From Actinomycetes bacterium (lineage in GTDB: Bacteria > Actinomycetota > Acidimicrobiia > Acidimicrobiales > RAAP-2), in NCBI GenBank assembly GCA_021798955.1, contig JAJZBK010000002.1, forward strand, positions 118,205 to 182,204: a DNA stretch of 64,000 nucleotides. The letters are read 5' to 3'. Shown here one piece after another: positions 52,167 through 61,255 of this stretch; within the stretch, counting starts at the first letter, position 1, and every line of letters starts with the position of its first letter. The notes under the pieces were generated by a model. The model did no database searches, had not been told where the DNA came from, and saw only the letters and a program-made list of their open reading frames with translations. Made by a program: the position numbers and the translations under genes.

Positions 52167-54092
52167 ATGAGCGGCGAGGACCGGGGGACCAGCCCGGGTC
52201 GGGTGGCTCCGTCGTCCCGAACGGTGGCAGCCAACCGGGCGGTCGCGGCACGCCTGCCCCTCGACGACCCAGCCGACTTCGAGCGTGCCGAGCGCGGTCG
52301 CATCGCAGGACCCGACCGCCTCGTTATCCCCCACGACCACGCCCCCTCACGTCGCGTCTGGGACATGGACGCCTACCGCTTCGTGAGTGGAGACGCACCC
52401 GACACGGTCAACCCGAGCCTGTGGCGACAAGCGAAGCTCAACAACATCCACGGCCTCTTCGAGGTCACGGACCGCATCTACCAGGTCCGCGGCTACGACA
52501 TCTCCAACGTGACCTTCGTCGCCGGCGACACCGGGTGGATCGTCATCGACCCGCTGACCTCGACGGAGACGGCGAGGGCAGCGCTGGAGCTCGTCACCGC
52601 CCACCTCGGCGAGCGCCCCGTGCAGGCGGTCATCTACACCCATAGCCACGCCGACCACTTCATGGGGGTCCAAGGGGTCATCTCGCGCCACGAGCTGCGC
52701 GAACGAGGCGTGCCCGTCGTCGCCCCCCTGGGGTTCCTCGAGGCCGCCGTCTTCGAGAACGTCGTCGCCGGCAACGCCATGCTCCGCCGGGCCGCCTTCA
52801 TGTACGGCAACCTGCTGGAGCGAGGTCCGGACGGTCAGGTCGACTGCGGCCTCGGCAAGACGGTGCCGGCCGGGTCGGCGAGCCTGGTCGCCCCGACCCA
52901 CCTCGTCGGCACCACGGGAGAGGAGCTCGTCCTCGACGGGGTGCGGGTCGTCTTCCAGTACACGCCCGACACCGAGGCGCCGGCCGAGATGGCCTTCCAC
53001 TTCCCCGAGCTACGGGCCTTGTGCACCGCCGAGAACTGCACCAGCGTGATGCACAACCTCTACACGCTGCGCGGCGCCCAGGTGCGTGACGCCCTGGCGT
53101 GGAGCAAGTACATCAACGAGTCGATCGAGCTCTTCGCCGACGGCTCCGACGTGCTGTTCGCCAGCCACAACTGGCCGCGTTTCGGCGCTGCCGAGCTGAC
53201 CCACTACCTGCGCACCCAGCGCGACACCTACCGCTACCTCCACGACCAGACCATGCGCCTGGCCAACCAGGGCTTCACCCCGCTCGAGATCGTCGAGCAG
53301 GTCGAACTGCCTCCGTCGCTCGCCGCCGAGTTCTCCAGCCGGGGGTACTACGGCACGGTCAGCCACAACGTCCGGGCCGTCTACCAGAAGTACCTCGGCT
53401 TCTTCGACGGCCACCCGGCACACCTCGACCCGCTGCCCCCGATCGAGGCCGGGGCCCGCATGGTGTCCTACATGGGGGGCTCGGACGCCGTCCTCGAACG
53501 GGCCCGCGCCGACTACGAGGCAGGTGAGTACCGGTGGGTGGCCGAGGTGCTCACCCACGTCGTCTTCTCCGAGCCCGACAACCTGGCAGCGCGGGAGCTA
53601 CAGGCGGCGGCCTTCGAGCAGCTGGCGTACGTGGCCGAGTCGGGGCCGTGGCGGAACTTCTACCTGACCGGCGCCCTCGAGCTGCGCGGCACGCTCCCGT
53701 CTGTTCCTCCACTTCGTCCCGGCGCCCGGGCCGAAGTGGTCGCCGCCTTGCCGGTCGACATGGTCTTCGACCTCCTTGCCGTCCGGCTCGACGGTCCCCG
53801 CGCCGACGGCATCGAGCTGGCCGTCAACTGGCGCTTCACCGACACCGGCGAGGAGTGGGCGCTCCGCCTCGAGCACAGTGCGCTGAACTACGTGGCTCGG
53901 CTCGACGAGTCAGCCGGCGTGACCGTCACCCTGGCCCGCACCACCTTGGACGCCGTCTTGACCCAACAGCTCTCCGTGCTCGACGCTCTGGCCGACGGCG
54001 ACGTGGTCCTCGACGGCAACGCCGAGCTGCTCGTCACGCTCTTCGGCCTGCTCGAGCCGGCCGACGGGCCGTTCGCCATCACGCTGCCCTGA
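52167..54092 (+). CDS. Alkyl sulfatase-type metallo-beta-lactamase-fold hydrolase (SdsA1/BDS1-like)
   Basis: This 641-aa protein has the three domains of alkylsulfatases. The N-terminal MBL domain has THSHADHFMG at 158-167 with metal ligands His159, His161, Asp163 and His164. CTAENCTSVMHNLYTLRGAQVRDALAWSKYI and ASHNWPRFG carry further ligands. A dimerisation helical domain contains YRYLHDQTMRLANQGFTPLEI and RGYYGTVSHNVRAVYQKYLGFFDG. A C-terminal SCP2-like lipid-binding domain begins near PVDMVFDLLAVRLDG. It cleaves long-chain alkyl sulfates or related esters. No signal peptide is seen, so it appears cytosolic. ATG 52167 follows GGAGAAGGA. Its 3' end overlaps the convergent YihY gene by 183 bp. 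Confidence 0.93.
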   Translation: MSGEDRGTSPGRVAPSSRTVAANRAVAARLPLDDPADFERAERGRIAGPDRLVIPHDHAPSRRVWDMDAYRFVSGDAPDTVNPSLWRQAKLNNIHGLFEVTDRIYQVRGYDISNVTFVAGDTGWIVIDPLTSTETARAALELVTAHLGERPVQAVIYTHSHADHFMGVQGVISRHELRERGVPVVAPLGFLEAAVFENVVAGNAMLRRAAFMYGNLLERGPDGQVDCGLGKTVPAGSASLVAPTHLVGTTGEELVLDGVRVVFQYTPDTEAPAEMAFHFPELRALCTAENCTSVMHNLYTLRGAQVRDALAWSKYINESIELFADGSDVLFASHNWPRFGAAELTHYLRTQRDTYRYLHDQTMRLANQGFTPLEIVEQVELPPSLAAEFSSRGYYGTVSHNVRAVYQKYLGFFDGHPAHLDPLPPIEAGARMVSYMGGSDAVLERARADYEAGEYRWVAEVLTHVVFSEPDNLAARELQAAAFEQLAYVAESGPWRNFYLTGALELRGTLPSVPPLRPGARAEVVAALPVDMVFDLLAVRLDGPRADGIELAVNWRFTDTGEEWALRLEHSALNYVARLDESAGVTVTLARTTLDAVLTQQLSVLDALADGDVVLDGNAELLVTLFGLLEPADGPFAITLP

Positions 54093-55097
54093 GCGCCGGT
54101 CGTCATCGCCGGGACCGAGCGACGACCCTGGTCCAGCCGGCTCTCCGTCCAGCGACGACTCTGGTGCCCCTCGGGCGCCCGGCAGGCCTCGGCCGTCACG
54201 CCCCCGCTCGAAGGCTGCGTTCAGCTCGCCGCCCACCAGGACGGCCAGGCCGGTGAGGTAGAGCCAGAAGATGAGGATCGCCACCCCGGCAAACGCCCCG
54301 TACGTGCGGGCATAGCTGCCGACGCTCGACGTGTACACGGAGAAGCCGAGCGAGACGATGGCCCACATCACGGTGGCGACGACGGCGCCCGGGCTCGCCC
54401 ACTGCCACCGTCGACGCGGCCGATTGGGGGCGACGTTGTAGAGCACCGAGAACAGCAATGCCATGAGCACAAGAGCAGCCACCCAGCGGAGGCCCGTCCA
54501 CACCGCGGCGAAGAGCGTGCCCGGCACACCGCCGTGGACGAGACGATCGAGCTGAGGACCGAAGACCACGAGCGCCGACGCCGCACCGCCGAGGAGGGCC
54601 GTTCCCCCCAGCAGGGGCAGGGTTGCCAGCCGATTGGCGACGAAGGTCCGGTCGTGGGGAAGCTCGTAGGCCATATCGATCCCGTCCTGGACCATGGCCA
54701 TGCCGGACGTCGCGCTCCACAACCCGACCACGGCCGCGACCACGGTGGTCACCAGGTCACCCGGAGTCCGGTGGTCGACGTTCGCGATGGCCGAGGTGAA
54801 GACGACGGCAGCGCCCGGAGGCAGAGCGCGGGTCACACCATGGATCAGGCTGACCACGACCTGCCGTGGGACGGTGACCAACGAGGCCACCCCGAGCAGG
54901 GCGATGACGACGGGGAAGATGGCGAGGAACCAGCGGTAGGCGAAGGCACCGGCGGCGACGTTGACCCGGTCGGTCGCCATGTGGGCACGAGCCGATCGGA
55001 CGGCGTCGAGCCACTCGCTGCGCCACCGACGCACGTCGGCCGAGCCCAAGCGTTGGCGGAGCACGCCGCTCCAGCGTCGGGTCGCTCGCTCCGACAC
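53910..55097 (-). CDS. YihY/BrkB family inner membrane protein with long antisense-overlapping tail
   Basis: This 395-aa protein has about six membrane helices in residues 40-295, with the family motifs AAGAFAYRWFLAIFPVVIALLG, SATSGMAMVQDGIDMAYELPHDRTFVANRL and YGAFAGVAILIFWLYLTGLAVLVGGELNAAFERGR. The YihY (once called RNase BN) family is a membrane protein group of unsettled function. The conserved part ends near 54200. The frame has no stop until 53910, giving a hydrophilic, Gly/Asp/Glu-rich tail of about 100 residues, the last 61 coded opposite the sulfatase gene. GTG 55097 has TAGGGT 6 nt upstream. Confidence 0.88.
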   Translation of the reverse strand: MSERATRRWSGVLRQRLGSADVRRWRSEWLDAVRSARAHMATDRVNVAAGAFAYRWFLAIFPVVIALLGVASLVTVPRQVVVSLIHGVTRALPPGAAVVFTSAIANVDHRTPGDLVTTVVAAVVGLWSATSGMAMVQDGIDMAYELPHDRTFVANRLATLPLLGGTALLGGAASALVVFGPQLDRLVHGGVPGTLFAAVWTGLRWVAALVLMALLFSVLYNVAPNRPRRRWQWASPGAVVATVMWAIVSLGFSVYTSSVGSYARTYGAFAGVAILIFWLYLTGLAVLVGGELNAAFERGRDGRGLPGARGAPESSLDGEPAGPGSSLGPGDDDRRSGQRDGERPVGRLEQAEERDEQLGVAVEDHVAVGQSVEHGELLGQDGVQGGAGQGDGHAG

Positions 55098-55103
55098 CGT
55101 TCC

Positions 55104-55109
55104 ACCCTA
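55104..55109 (-). promoter_or_regulatory. -10 element, likely leaderless promoter of the YihY-family gene
   Basis: TAGGGT on the minus strand ends 6 nt before the GTG at 55097. Confidence 0.45.
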
Positions 55110-55305
55110 GCGGAACCCTCCTCGCCGTCGCCCTGGCGGCTGGGGCGGCTGGGGCGCTCGGCGCCATCGCCGGAGAAGGGGACCTCCGGCCCTGGTCGGC
55201 GTGGCCGCCAGTCGACAGGATGGACCGTGGGCCCCACCCGTCGTGGCCGGTACCGGCTCGACAGACACGACGGAGTGGCCCGGTCACCATCCGGGAGGAT
55301 GCCCG

Positions 55306-56646
55306 ATGATCGACAGCGAGGCAGGCGAGGTCACCGAACCTGGTCATCTCGCGACATCGACGCACGCCATGCGTCTGGTTGCCGTCACCTCGCTGGCGCA
55401 CTTCGTCAACGACGGCGTCATCTTCTTCGTGCCGGTGATCGGCGACCTGCTGGCACAGCAGGACCACACCTCGCCGGCCGTCGTCACGGCGATGCTGACC
55501 GTCTTCTACCTCGCCTCGGCGGGCTTCGGGCTCGGTGTCGGGCTCGTGTCCGACGCCCTGGGCCGGCGCGGCGCGATGATCGCGATCGGCATCGCCGGTC
55601 TTGGCGTCAGCCTCTTCGTCTTCTACGTCGCCCTGTCGCTCCATGGCGGCGGAAGCGACGTCTTCGTGCTGGCAGGAGCGTTCGTCGCCGGGTTCGGGAG
55701 CGCCTTCTACCACCCCCTCGGCGCCTCCGTCCTGCAGCTCGACGTCGCCGGCGCCGCCCGGGGTCGGGCGTTGGGCGTCAACGGCGCGTTCGGGAGCCTC
55801 GGGCGGACCGTGTACCCGGCACTCTTCTTCGTGGTCGCCGCTCTCGGGTTCACCAAGGTCGACACCACCGCAGTCTTCGGTGGGCTCAGTCTGGTTGCCG
55901 CGGCGGGGATCGCCTACGGGCTTCGCCCCAGCGTCACCGAAGAGCAGGCGGCTCCCGCCACCGGGGGCGACCGCTTGCCACGGGTTGCAGCCGTCATCGA
56001 GGGTGACCCCCTCGCCGCCTCTGGGCAACCCGAGCAAGCGACCCTCAGGGGGATCCTCAATCAGAGCGTGCTGGCGCTGATGGCCATTGCCTTCCTCCGC
56101 TCCCTCGCCTTCATCGGGATCGTGTCCTGGGTGCCCATCTACCTCACCACCCAGCGCCATGCGGGGGTGTCCGGCACGCTCGGCGTCGCCGTCACGGTGA
56201 TGTACGCCGGCGGGATCGTCGGCCAGCCGGCCTTCGGGTTGCTCGTCGACCGGTTCGACAAGCGCCTGGTACTGGCGGTGGACAGCCTCGGCTCGGCGGC
56301 AGGCATGTTCGTCTTCCTCAGCACGTCGGGGCACGGTGCCGGGGCCCTGCTGGCCCTGGCGCTCTTCGGGTTCTTCACCTTCGCCAGCTTCCCGCTGCTC
56401 CTCTCTCTCGTGGCCGACTACGTGCCCAAGGAGCGGTCGACAACGGGCAACGCGCTCGTATGGGGACTGGGCTCTACGGGAGGGCAGGCGCTGGGCCCAC
56501 TCGCGGTCAGCGTGCTGATGCTCGGCTCGTACTCGCACCTCGGTCTCGCCTTCGGGGTCCTGGCTGCCCTGGCAGGGGCGACGGCACTCGGCACGCCGTT
56601 GCTCGCCAAGACGGCTCGGCACGGTCGCATGGCGATGTTCGGATGA
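55306..56646 (+). CDS. MFS transporter, Fsr/fosmidomycin-resistance-like
   Basis: This 446-aa protein has 12 membrane helices. The first helix contains TSLAHFVNDGVIFFVPVIGDLL, the HFxND signature of the Fsr branch. SAGFGLGVGLVSDALGRRGAM is the loop 2-3 motif, and GAFVAGFGSAFYHPLGASVLQ is the FYHP motif typical of this branch. A cytosolic loop of about 60 residues separates the halves. Substrates of the group include small drugs; here unknown. ATG 55306 has GGGAGG about 8 nt upstream. It is the first gene of the plus-strand cluster that continues with a universal stress protein and a radical SAM enzyme. Confidence 0.9.
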   Translation: MIDSEAGEVTEPGHLATSTHAMRLVAVTSLAHFVNDGVIFFVPVIGDLLAQQDHTSPAVVTAMLTVFYLASAGFGLGVGLVSDALGRRGAMIAIGIAGLGVSLFVFYVALSLHGGGSDVFVLAGAFVAGFGSAFYHPLGASVLQLDVAGAARGRALGVNGAFGSLGRTVYPALFFVVAALGFTKVDTTAVFGGLSLVAAAGIAYGLRPSVTEEQAAPATGGDRLPRVAAVIEGDPLAASGQPEQATLRGILNQSVLALMAIAFLRSLAFIGIVSWVPIYLTTQRHAGVSGTLGVAVTVMYAGGIVGQPAFGLLVDRFDKRLVLAVDSLGSAAGMFVFLSTSGHGAGALLALALFGFFTFASFPLLLSLVADYVPKERSTTGNALVWGLGSTGGQALGPLAVSVLMLGSYSHLGLAFGVLAALAGATALGTPLLAKTARHGRMAMFG

Positions 56647-56766
56647 GCACCGTCCTCCGGTTCGCGGGTGCGGGACGAGGGGTCCGGCGGGCTCCACGTC
56701 CCGCGTCAAACCCGAGCAGCAGGCGCCGGCCGCCGTCCGGCCGGCTCGACGAATGGAGGTAGAGAG

Positions 56767-57222
56767 ATGACAGGTCGGATCCTGGTCGGAGTCGACGGGT
56801 CGGAGGGGTCGCTGCACGCCTTGCGCTGGGCGGTCGAGGAGGCAGCGGTCCGAGGTGCGGACGTCGTCGCGGTGGCGGTGTGGCAGAGCCCGTACGACTA
56901 CCTGTTCGGCGCCGAGGGCGCTTACGTGCCGGTGGACGAGGGCCTGCTCGTAAGGGGTGCCAAGGAGACGCTGGCCAAGGCGATCGCCACCGTGGCAGCG
57001 GAGCACCCCGACGTCCGGATCGAGCCCCTCGTCGTCGAGGGCGACCCGGCCGAGACGCTGTGCGAGCAAGCCGACGACGCCGACCTCCTGGTCGTCGGGT
57101 CGCGCGGCCGTGGCGCCTTCGGCGGACTGCTGTTGGGGTCGGTGAGCAGCAAGTGCGCGCACCACTGCCGCCGGCCGGTCCTCATCGTGCCGAGCCCCGA
57201 TCGGGAGCGTGCCCATGAGTGA
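56767..57222 (+). CDS. Universal stress protein, UspA family
   Basis: This 151-aa alpha/beta ATP-binding protein opens ILVGVDGSEGSLHALRWAVEEAA with the Asp of the family. It carries the nucleotide motif GSRGRGAFGGLLLGSVSSKCAHHCRRPVLIV (Gly-x2-Gly-x9-Gly-Ser). It should bind ATP and act in stress or dormancy physiology by protein contacts. ATG 56767 is preceded by GGAGGTAGAG. The stop overlaps the following radical SAM gene by 8 bp, so they are translationally coupled, an unusual partner for a Usp. Confidence 0.93.
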   Translation: MTGRILVGVDGSEGSLHALRWAVEEAAVRGADVVAVAVWQSPYDYLFGAEGAYVPVDEGLLVRGAKETLAKAIATVAAEHPDVRIEPLVVEGDPAETLCEQADDADLLVVGSRGRGAFGGLLLGSVSSKCAHHCRRPVLIVPSPDRERAHE

Positions 57223-59290
57223 CCGGGCCCGACGCTTTGGCCGTCCGCGCCGCCACCACGCCGACAACGGGAGCAGGGACAGGAGCGAAGGCTCGGGTCG
57301 CTGGCGGGCGCCGTGGCGCCGGGTGTTCGGCCTCGACCTCGTGCTGGTGCACGCCCCCTCGGTATGGGACTTCCGCCAGGAGGTGATCCTCCAGGGGCCG
57401 CTGGCCGACGTGATCCCCTCCACCGACGAGTTCGAGATGTACCCGATCGGCCTCACCTCCATCGCCGCCTACCTCGAGCAGAACCACTACAACACCCGCC
57501 TGGTCAACCTCGCCTACCGGATGCTGCGGGACCCCCACTTCGACGCGGCCCGGCACCTGGCCGGGCTCGACGCCCCGGTGTTCGGGATCGACTTGCACTG
57601 GCTCCCCCACGCCCACGGAGCACTCGGAGTCGCCGAGCTGGTGAAACAGGTCCACCCCGAGGCCAAGGTGCTGATCGGCGGGCTGTCGGCCACCTACTTC
57701 CACGAGGAGGTGATCGCCCACCCGGCCGTGGACTTCGTGCTGCGCGGGGACTCGACCGAGGAGCCGTGCCGCCAGCTGCTCGCCGCGCTGCGAGACGGCA
57801 CGCCGCTCGAGGCGGTCGAGAACCTGACCTGGAAGCGACCCGACGGCGAGGTGGTCGTCAACCCGCTCAGCTTCGTGCCATCCGATCTCGACTGGATCGA
57901 CGTGCCGGCGTACGACTTCATGACCCACGCGGTGTTCAAGTACCGCAGCCTGGCCGACTTCCTGCCCTACCTCGAATGGCTGCGCTACCCGTCGACCATG
58001 CTGCTCAACTCGCGGGGCTGCACCTACGACTGCGCCATCTGCGGCGGATCCCGTACGGGCTACCGCACCGTCGCCGGGCGCACCGCGGCAGCGATGCGCA
58101 GCCCCGAGAAGCTGGTCGCCGACGCAAAGCGCATTGCCACCTTCTCCAGCGCGCCGATCTTCATGGTCCACGACCCCCGCATCGGCGGCATCCCGAGGGC
58201 CGAGCGGTTCTTCGAGCTGTTCCGGGCCTCGCAGGTCCGAAACGAGCTCGTGATCGAGGTCTTCTACCCGGCCGACAGGGACTTCTTCGCCATGGTGCGG
58301 CGCTCGACCTCCCGCTGGAGCATGCAGGTCACCATCGAGTCCCCCGACCCAGCCATCCGCAAGGTGAACGGCAAGTTCCCGGTGCCCAACGACGTGGTCG
58401 AAGCGACCCTTGCTGCTGCCCTCGACGAAGGTTGCGAGAAGCTCGACCTGTTCTTCATGATCGGTCTGTCCGGGCAGACGCCGGCGATCGCGCTCCAGAC
58501 CGTCGACTACTGCGCGCACCTCGTCGAGCGCTTCGGTGCGGACCGGCGCCTGCAGTTCTATGCCGCGCCCCTCGGACCGTTCCTCGACCCGGGCAGCCGA
58601 GCCTTCGAGGACCCCTCCCTTGGCTACCACCGTCGCTTCTCCACCTTGGAGGAGCACCGTCAGGCGCTCCTCGGGCCGACCTGGAGAGAGATGCTCGCCT
58701 ACGAGACCGACTGGATGACCCGAGACCAGATCGTCGAAGCCACCTACGCGGTCGGTGCCGGCCTGAACGACCTCAAGCTCCAAGCGGGCCTCATCGACGC
58801 CACCACCCACGACACGGTCGCCCGCCACTTCGCCATCGCGATCGAGACCTTCCCCAAGGTCGATGCCATCGCACGGCTCCCAGAGCCCGAACGGCACCGG
58901 GCGCTCCTTAAGCTCGCCGCCCAAGTGGAGGAAGCCAACACCGCCAGCCTGGTCGGCGAGCACGAGCTCGAGTGGAAGACCGCCGCTGGCCTTCGGGTCA
59001 GCCGGGTACTCGCGCGGCACACCGCGGCAGCGCTGCCTCGCGAGCTCTCCCACGGCCTGGCCCGTCTCGCCGGCCGCTACGACACCGCCGTCGCCCACGT
59101 CCGCCGACTGCCCACTTGCGCGACGTTGCCAGTCGGCACCACCTGCCACCTCGACGGTGACGGTGACGACCCAGCTGCTCGGCGGGGCAAGGACCTCGAC
59201 CACCAGGCAGTTGCGGTGGCGATATCGAGAGCCACGAGGGCGGCGGGCGAGCGAGCCGGCAGGTCCGAGGAACGGAGCCACGATGGCTGA
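57215..59290 (+). CDS. B12-binding-domain/radical SAM protein (Ta0216-like)
   Basis: This 691-aa protein has an N-terminal cobalamin-binding-like Rossmann domain (about 45-200: LVLVHAPSVWDF, FEMYPIGLTSIAAYLEQNHYNTRLVNLAYRML, VFGIDLHWLPHAHG, AKVLIGGLSATYFHEEVI). A radical SAM barrel follows, with SRGCTYDCAICGG; the cluster Cys residues are 269, 273 and 276. Later motifs include MQVTIESPDPAIRKVNG and FFMIGLSGQTPAIALQT. A long helical C-terminal part follows. The canonical DxHxxG cobalamin motif is not clear, so B12 binding is unproven. Family members are annotated Ta0216-type and their reactions are unknown. ATG 57215 has CGGGAG upstream; GTG 57209 is an alternative. It overlaps the next gene by 8 bp. 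Confidence 0.85.
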   Translation: MSDRARRFGRPRRHHADNGSRDRSEGSGRWRAPWRRVFGLDLVLVHAPSVWDFRQEVILQGPLADVIPSTDEFEMYPIGLTSIAAYLEQNHYNTRLVNLAYRMLRDPHFDAARHLAGLDAPVFGIDLHWLPHAHGALGVAELVKQVHPEAKVLIGGLSATYFHEEVIAHPAVDFVLRGDSTEEPCRQLLAALRDGTPLEAVENLTWKRPDGEVVVNPLSFVPSDLDWIDVPAYDFMTHAVFKYRSLADFLPYLEWLRYPSTMLLNSRGCTYDCAICGGSRTGYRTVAGRTAAAMRSPEKLVADAKRIATFSSAPIFMVHDPRIGGIPRAERFFELFRASQVRNELVIEVFYPADRDFFAMVRRSTSRWSMQVTIESPDPAIRKVNGKFPVPNDVVEATLAAALDEGCEKLDLFFMIGLSGQTPAIALQTVDYCAHLVERFGADRRLQFYAAPLGPFLDPGSRAFEDPSLGYHRRFSTLEEHRQALLGPTWREMLAYETDWMTRDQIVEATYAVGAGLNDLKLQAGLIDATTHDTVARHFAIAIETFPKVDAIARLPEPERHRALLKLAAQVEEANTASLVGEHELEWKTAAGLRVSRVLARHTAAALPRELSHGLARLAGRYDTAVAHVRRLPTCATLPVGTTCHLDGDGDDPAARRGKDLDHQAVAVAISRATRAAGERAGRSEERSHDG

Positions 59291-60674
59291 ACACGTTGAA
59301 GACGTGGACGTGGTGGTAGTCGGTGCCGGCGGCGGCGGCTACCCCGGCGCCTTCGTGCTGGACCGGGCGGGACGACGGGTGGTGCTGGTCGACCCGATCG
59401 GCAACCTCGGCGGCGACTGCCTGGCTGAGGGGTGCGTCCCCTCCAAAGCGGTGCGCGAGGCCAGCCTGGTGCGCTCCCGGGCAAGGCGCTACGCGACCTT
59501 CGGCCTCGACGGGCCGGCGCCCGGCATCTCGTGGCCGGGCGTGCTCGCGCACAAGGACCGGGTCCAGCGGACCCGCTACGCCCAGCACACCCGCGAGCTC
59601 GCATCGTCGTCCATCCGGTTCCACACCGGAACCGCCCGTCTCTCCTCCGAGCGGGTCGTCGACGTCGTCGAGCCGGACGGGCCGACCCATCACTACCGCT
59701 TCAACGACCTCGTCCTCGCCACCGGTTCGGCGCCGAGCCGGCTCCCCATCCCCGGCGCCGAGCTGACACTCAGCTCTCACGACCTGTTCCGCCTCGGCGC
59801 CGACCTTGCCTTCCCCGAACGGCCGGTGATCATCGGTGGCGGCTACATCGGTGTTGAGGTGGCTTCCATGCTCGACAACCTCGGGGCGGCTCCGACAGTC
59901 CTCGAGGCGACTGGTGAGCTACTTCCCGGCTTCGACCCCGAACTGGCCGCCGGCCTCCACACCCAGCTCGGCCGCCGGGTGACGATCGTGACCGACGCCT
60001 TCGTGAGCGCCGTCGAGCGGTCCGCGGTCGGCTACACCGTCCGCTACCGCCGGGCCGGTGCCGAGGCGCAGGTGTCCGGAGACGTGGTGGTGATGGCGAC
60101 CGGGCGCCACGTCGTGCTCCCCGAGGGCCTGGAGCACCTTGGCCTACCCTCCGGCACACCGCCGGCGGTGGACAGTCTGCTCAGGACGGCGAACCCCCAC
60201 GTCTACGCTCCCGGCGACGTGAACGGCCGCAGCATGCTGTTCCACTCCGCGGTCCGCCAGGGCCGGGTGGCCGCCCACGCCATCCTGGCTGGCGGCCAGC
60301 CAGTCGACGCCATGAACTTCGAGGCAGTCCCGATGACGGTCTTCACCGAGCCCGAAGCCGCCCATGTCGGCCTGACCGAGGCTCAGGCGGCCAAGCGGTT
60401 CGGCGACGTCGACGTCACCCACTACGACTACCGGGAGGATGCCCGGGCCCAGATCCTCGACGAGACCGAGGGCTTCGTAAAGCTGGTCTTCGACGGACAC
60501 AGCGGTCGTCTCGCCGGTGCGCAGGTCCTTGGGGTCGACGCCGCCCACCTCATCGCCCCCCTGGCTCTCGCCGTCCACGCCGGGCTCGGTGCCGCCGCCC
60601 TCGCCGAGGTGGCGTTCCCCCACCCGATGATCTCCGAGGGCATCAACAAGGCCGCCCGAGACGAGCATGCCTGA
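59283..60674 (+). CDS. Pyridine nucleotide-disulfide oxidoreductase (dihydrolipoamide dehydrogenase-like)
   Basis: This 463-aa FAD enzyme opens VDVVVVGAGGGGYPGAFVLDRAG (FAD site) and has the redox disulfide GGDCLAEGCVPSKAV. VIIGGGYIGVEVASMLDNLGAAPTVLEA is the NAD(P) site, NPHVYAPGDVNG the second FAD motif, and FPHPMISEGINKA the C-terminal His-Glu base. These match Lpd/mercuric-reductase-like enzymes. No 2-oxoacid dehydrogenase genes are nearby, so its disulfide partner is unknown. Coupling with the radical SAM gene (8 bp overlap) suggests it may supply electrons or handle a thiol cofactor for that system; this is inference. Confidence 0.9.
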   Translation: MAEHVEDVDVVVVGAGGGGYPGAFVLDRAGRRVVLVDPIGNLGGDCLAEGCVPSKAVREASLVRSRARRYATFGLDGPAPGISWPGVLAHKDRVQRTRYAQHTRELASSSIRFHTGTARLSSERVVDVVEPDGPTHHYRFNDLVLATGSAPSRLPIPGAELTLSSHDLFRLGADLAFPERPVIIGGGYIGVEVASMLDNLGAAPTVLEATGELLPGFDPELAAGLHTQLGRRVTIVTDAFVSAVERSAVGYTVRYRRAGAEAQVSGDVVVMATGRHVVLPEGLEHLGLPSGTPPAVDSLLRTANPHVYAPGDVNGRSMLFHSAVRQGRVAAHAILAGGQPVDAMNFEAVPMTVFTEPEAAHVGLTEAQAAKRFGDVDVTHYDYREDARAQILDETEGFVKLVFDGHSGRLAGAQVLGVDAAHLIAPLALAVHAGLGAAALAEVAFPHPMISEGINKAARDEHA

Positions 60675-61255
60675 GGGGACCCAGGGGGCACCGGCCGCGC
60701 TGGGGAGCGCTCCTCGGGGGCTGGACGAAGACGAGGTCCCTGCCCGCCGGGCCGCCTCGAGCCGCGTCCACCAGGTCACCGGGGTGGGCTCCGAGCCGGA
60801 GGGCGACGTCGAGGACGCCGCATCGCTCACCGGCGTGCTGCGGGCGGGTGCCCTGTGCGCCGACACCCGCGTCCTCCCCTCCTCGGGTGAGGAGGGTTGG
60901 CGGGTGCTCGGCGACACCACCGAAGGGCCCATCGTGGTGGCAGCCACGAAGACCGGCCTCGGCCTCGACCTCGACGCCGAGTCGGGGCTCACCTTCCTCG
61001 ATCTCGAAGCCCCTGGCCGATCCGCCCCGTCCCGAGGCCACCGCCGCTGTGGAGGTCCGCCACCGGGCCGGCAGGCACGTGGCCGAGCTGGACGTGCCAG
61101 GGGAGATCAAGGCGATCGAGGTCAGCCGGGGCGGGCATGCTGTCATCCCGAGCACGACTGCCACGTTCAATTCGGGCGACTTGGTCAGCTTCGTCGTTGC
61201 CGCCGGCTCTCTCGGCAGGCTCCGCTCCTTCCTCGGGGGGAGGTGGCAACGATGA
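60667..61255 (+). pseudogene. Hybrid remnant: P-type ATPase N-domain piece joined to a TrkA C-terminal piece
   Basis: From ATG 60667 the frame encodes about 115 residues like the nucleotide-binding domain of a cation P-type ATPase: SSRVHQVTGVGSEPEGDVEDA, LRAGALCADTRVLP, GDTTEGPIVVAATKTGLGLDL. Both the phosphorylation site and membrane parts are absent. Near 61010-61045 sense passes to another frame, where AVEVRHRAGRHVAELDVPGEIKA, IEVSRGGHAVIPSTTATFNSGD and a stop at 61253-61255 form a TrkA/RCK C-terminal domain. Two unrelated gene fragments have thus been joined, probably by deletion. The stop overlaps the start of an intact TrkA, so the TrkA piece is the leftover of an upstream paralogue. 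Confidence 0.75.
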
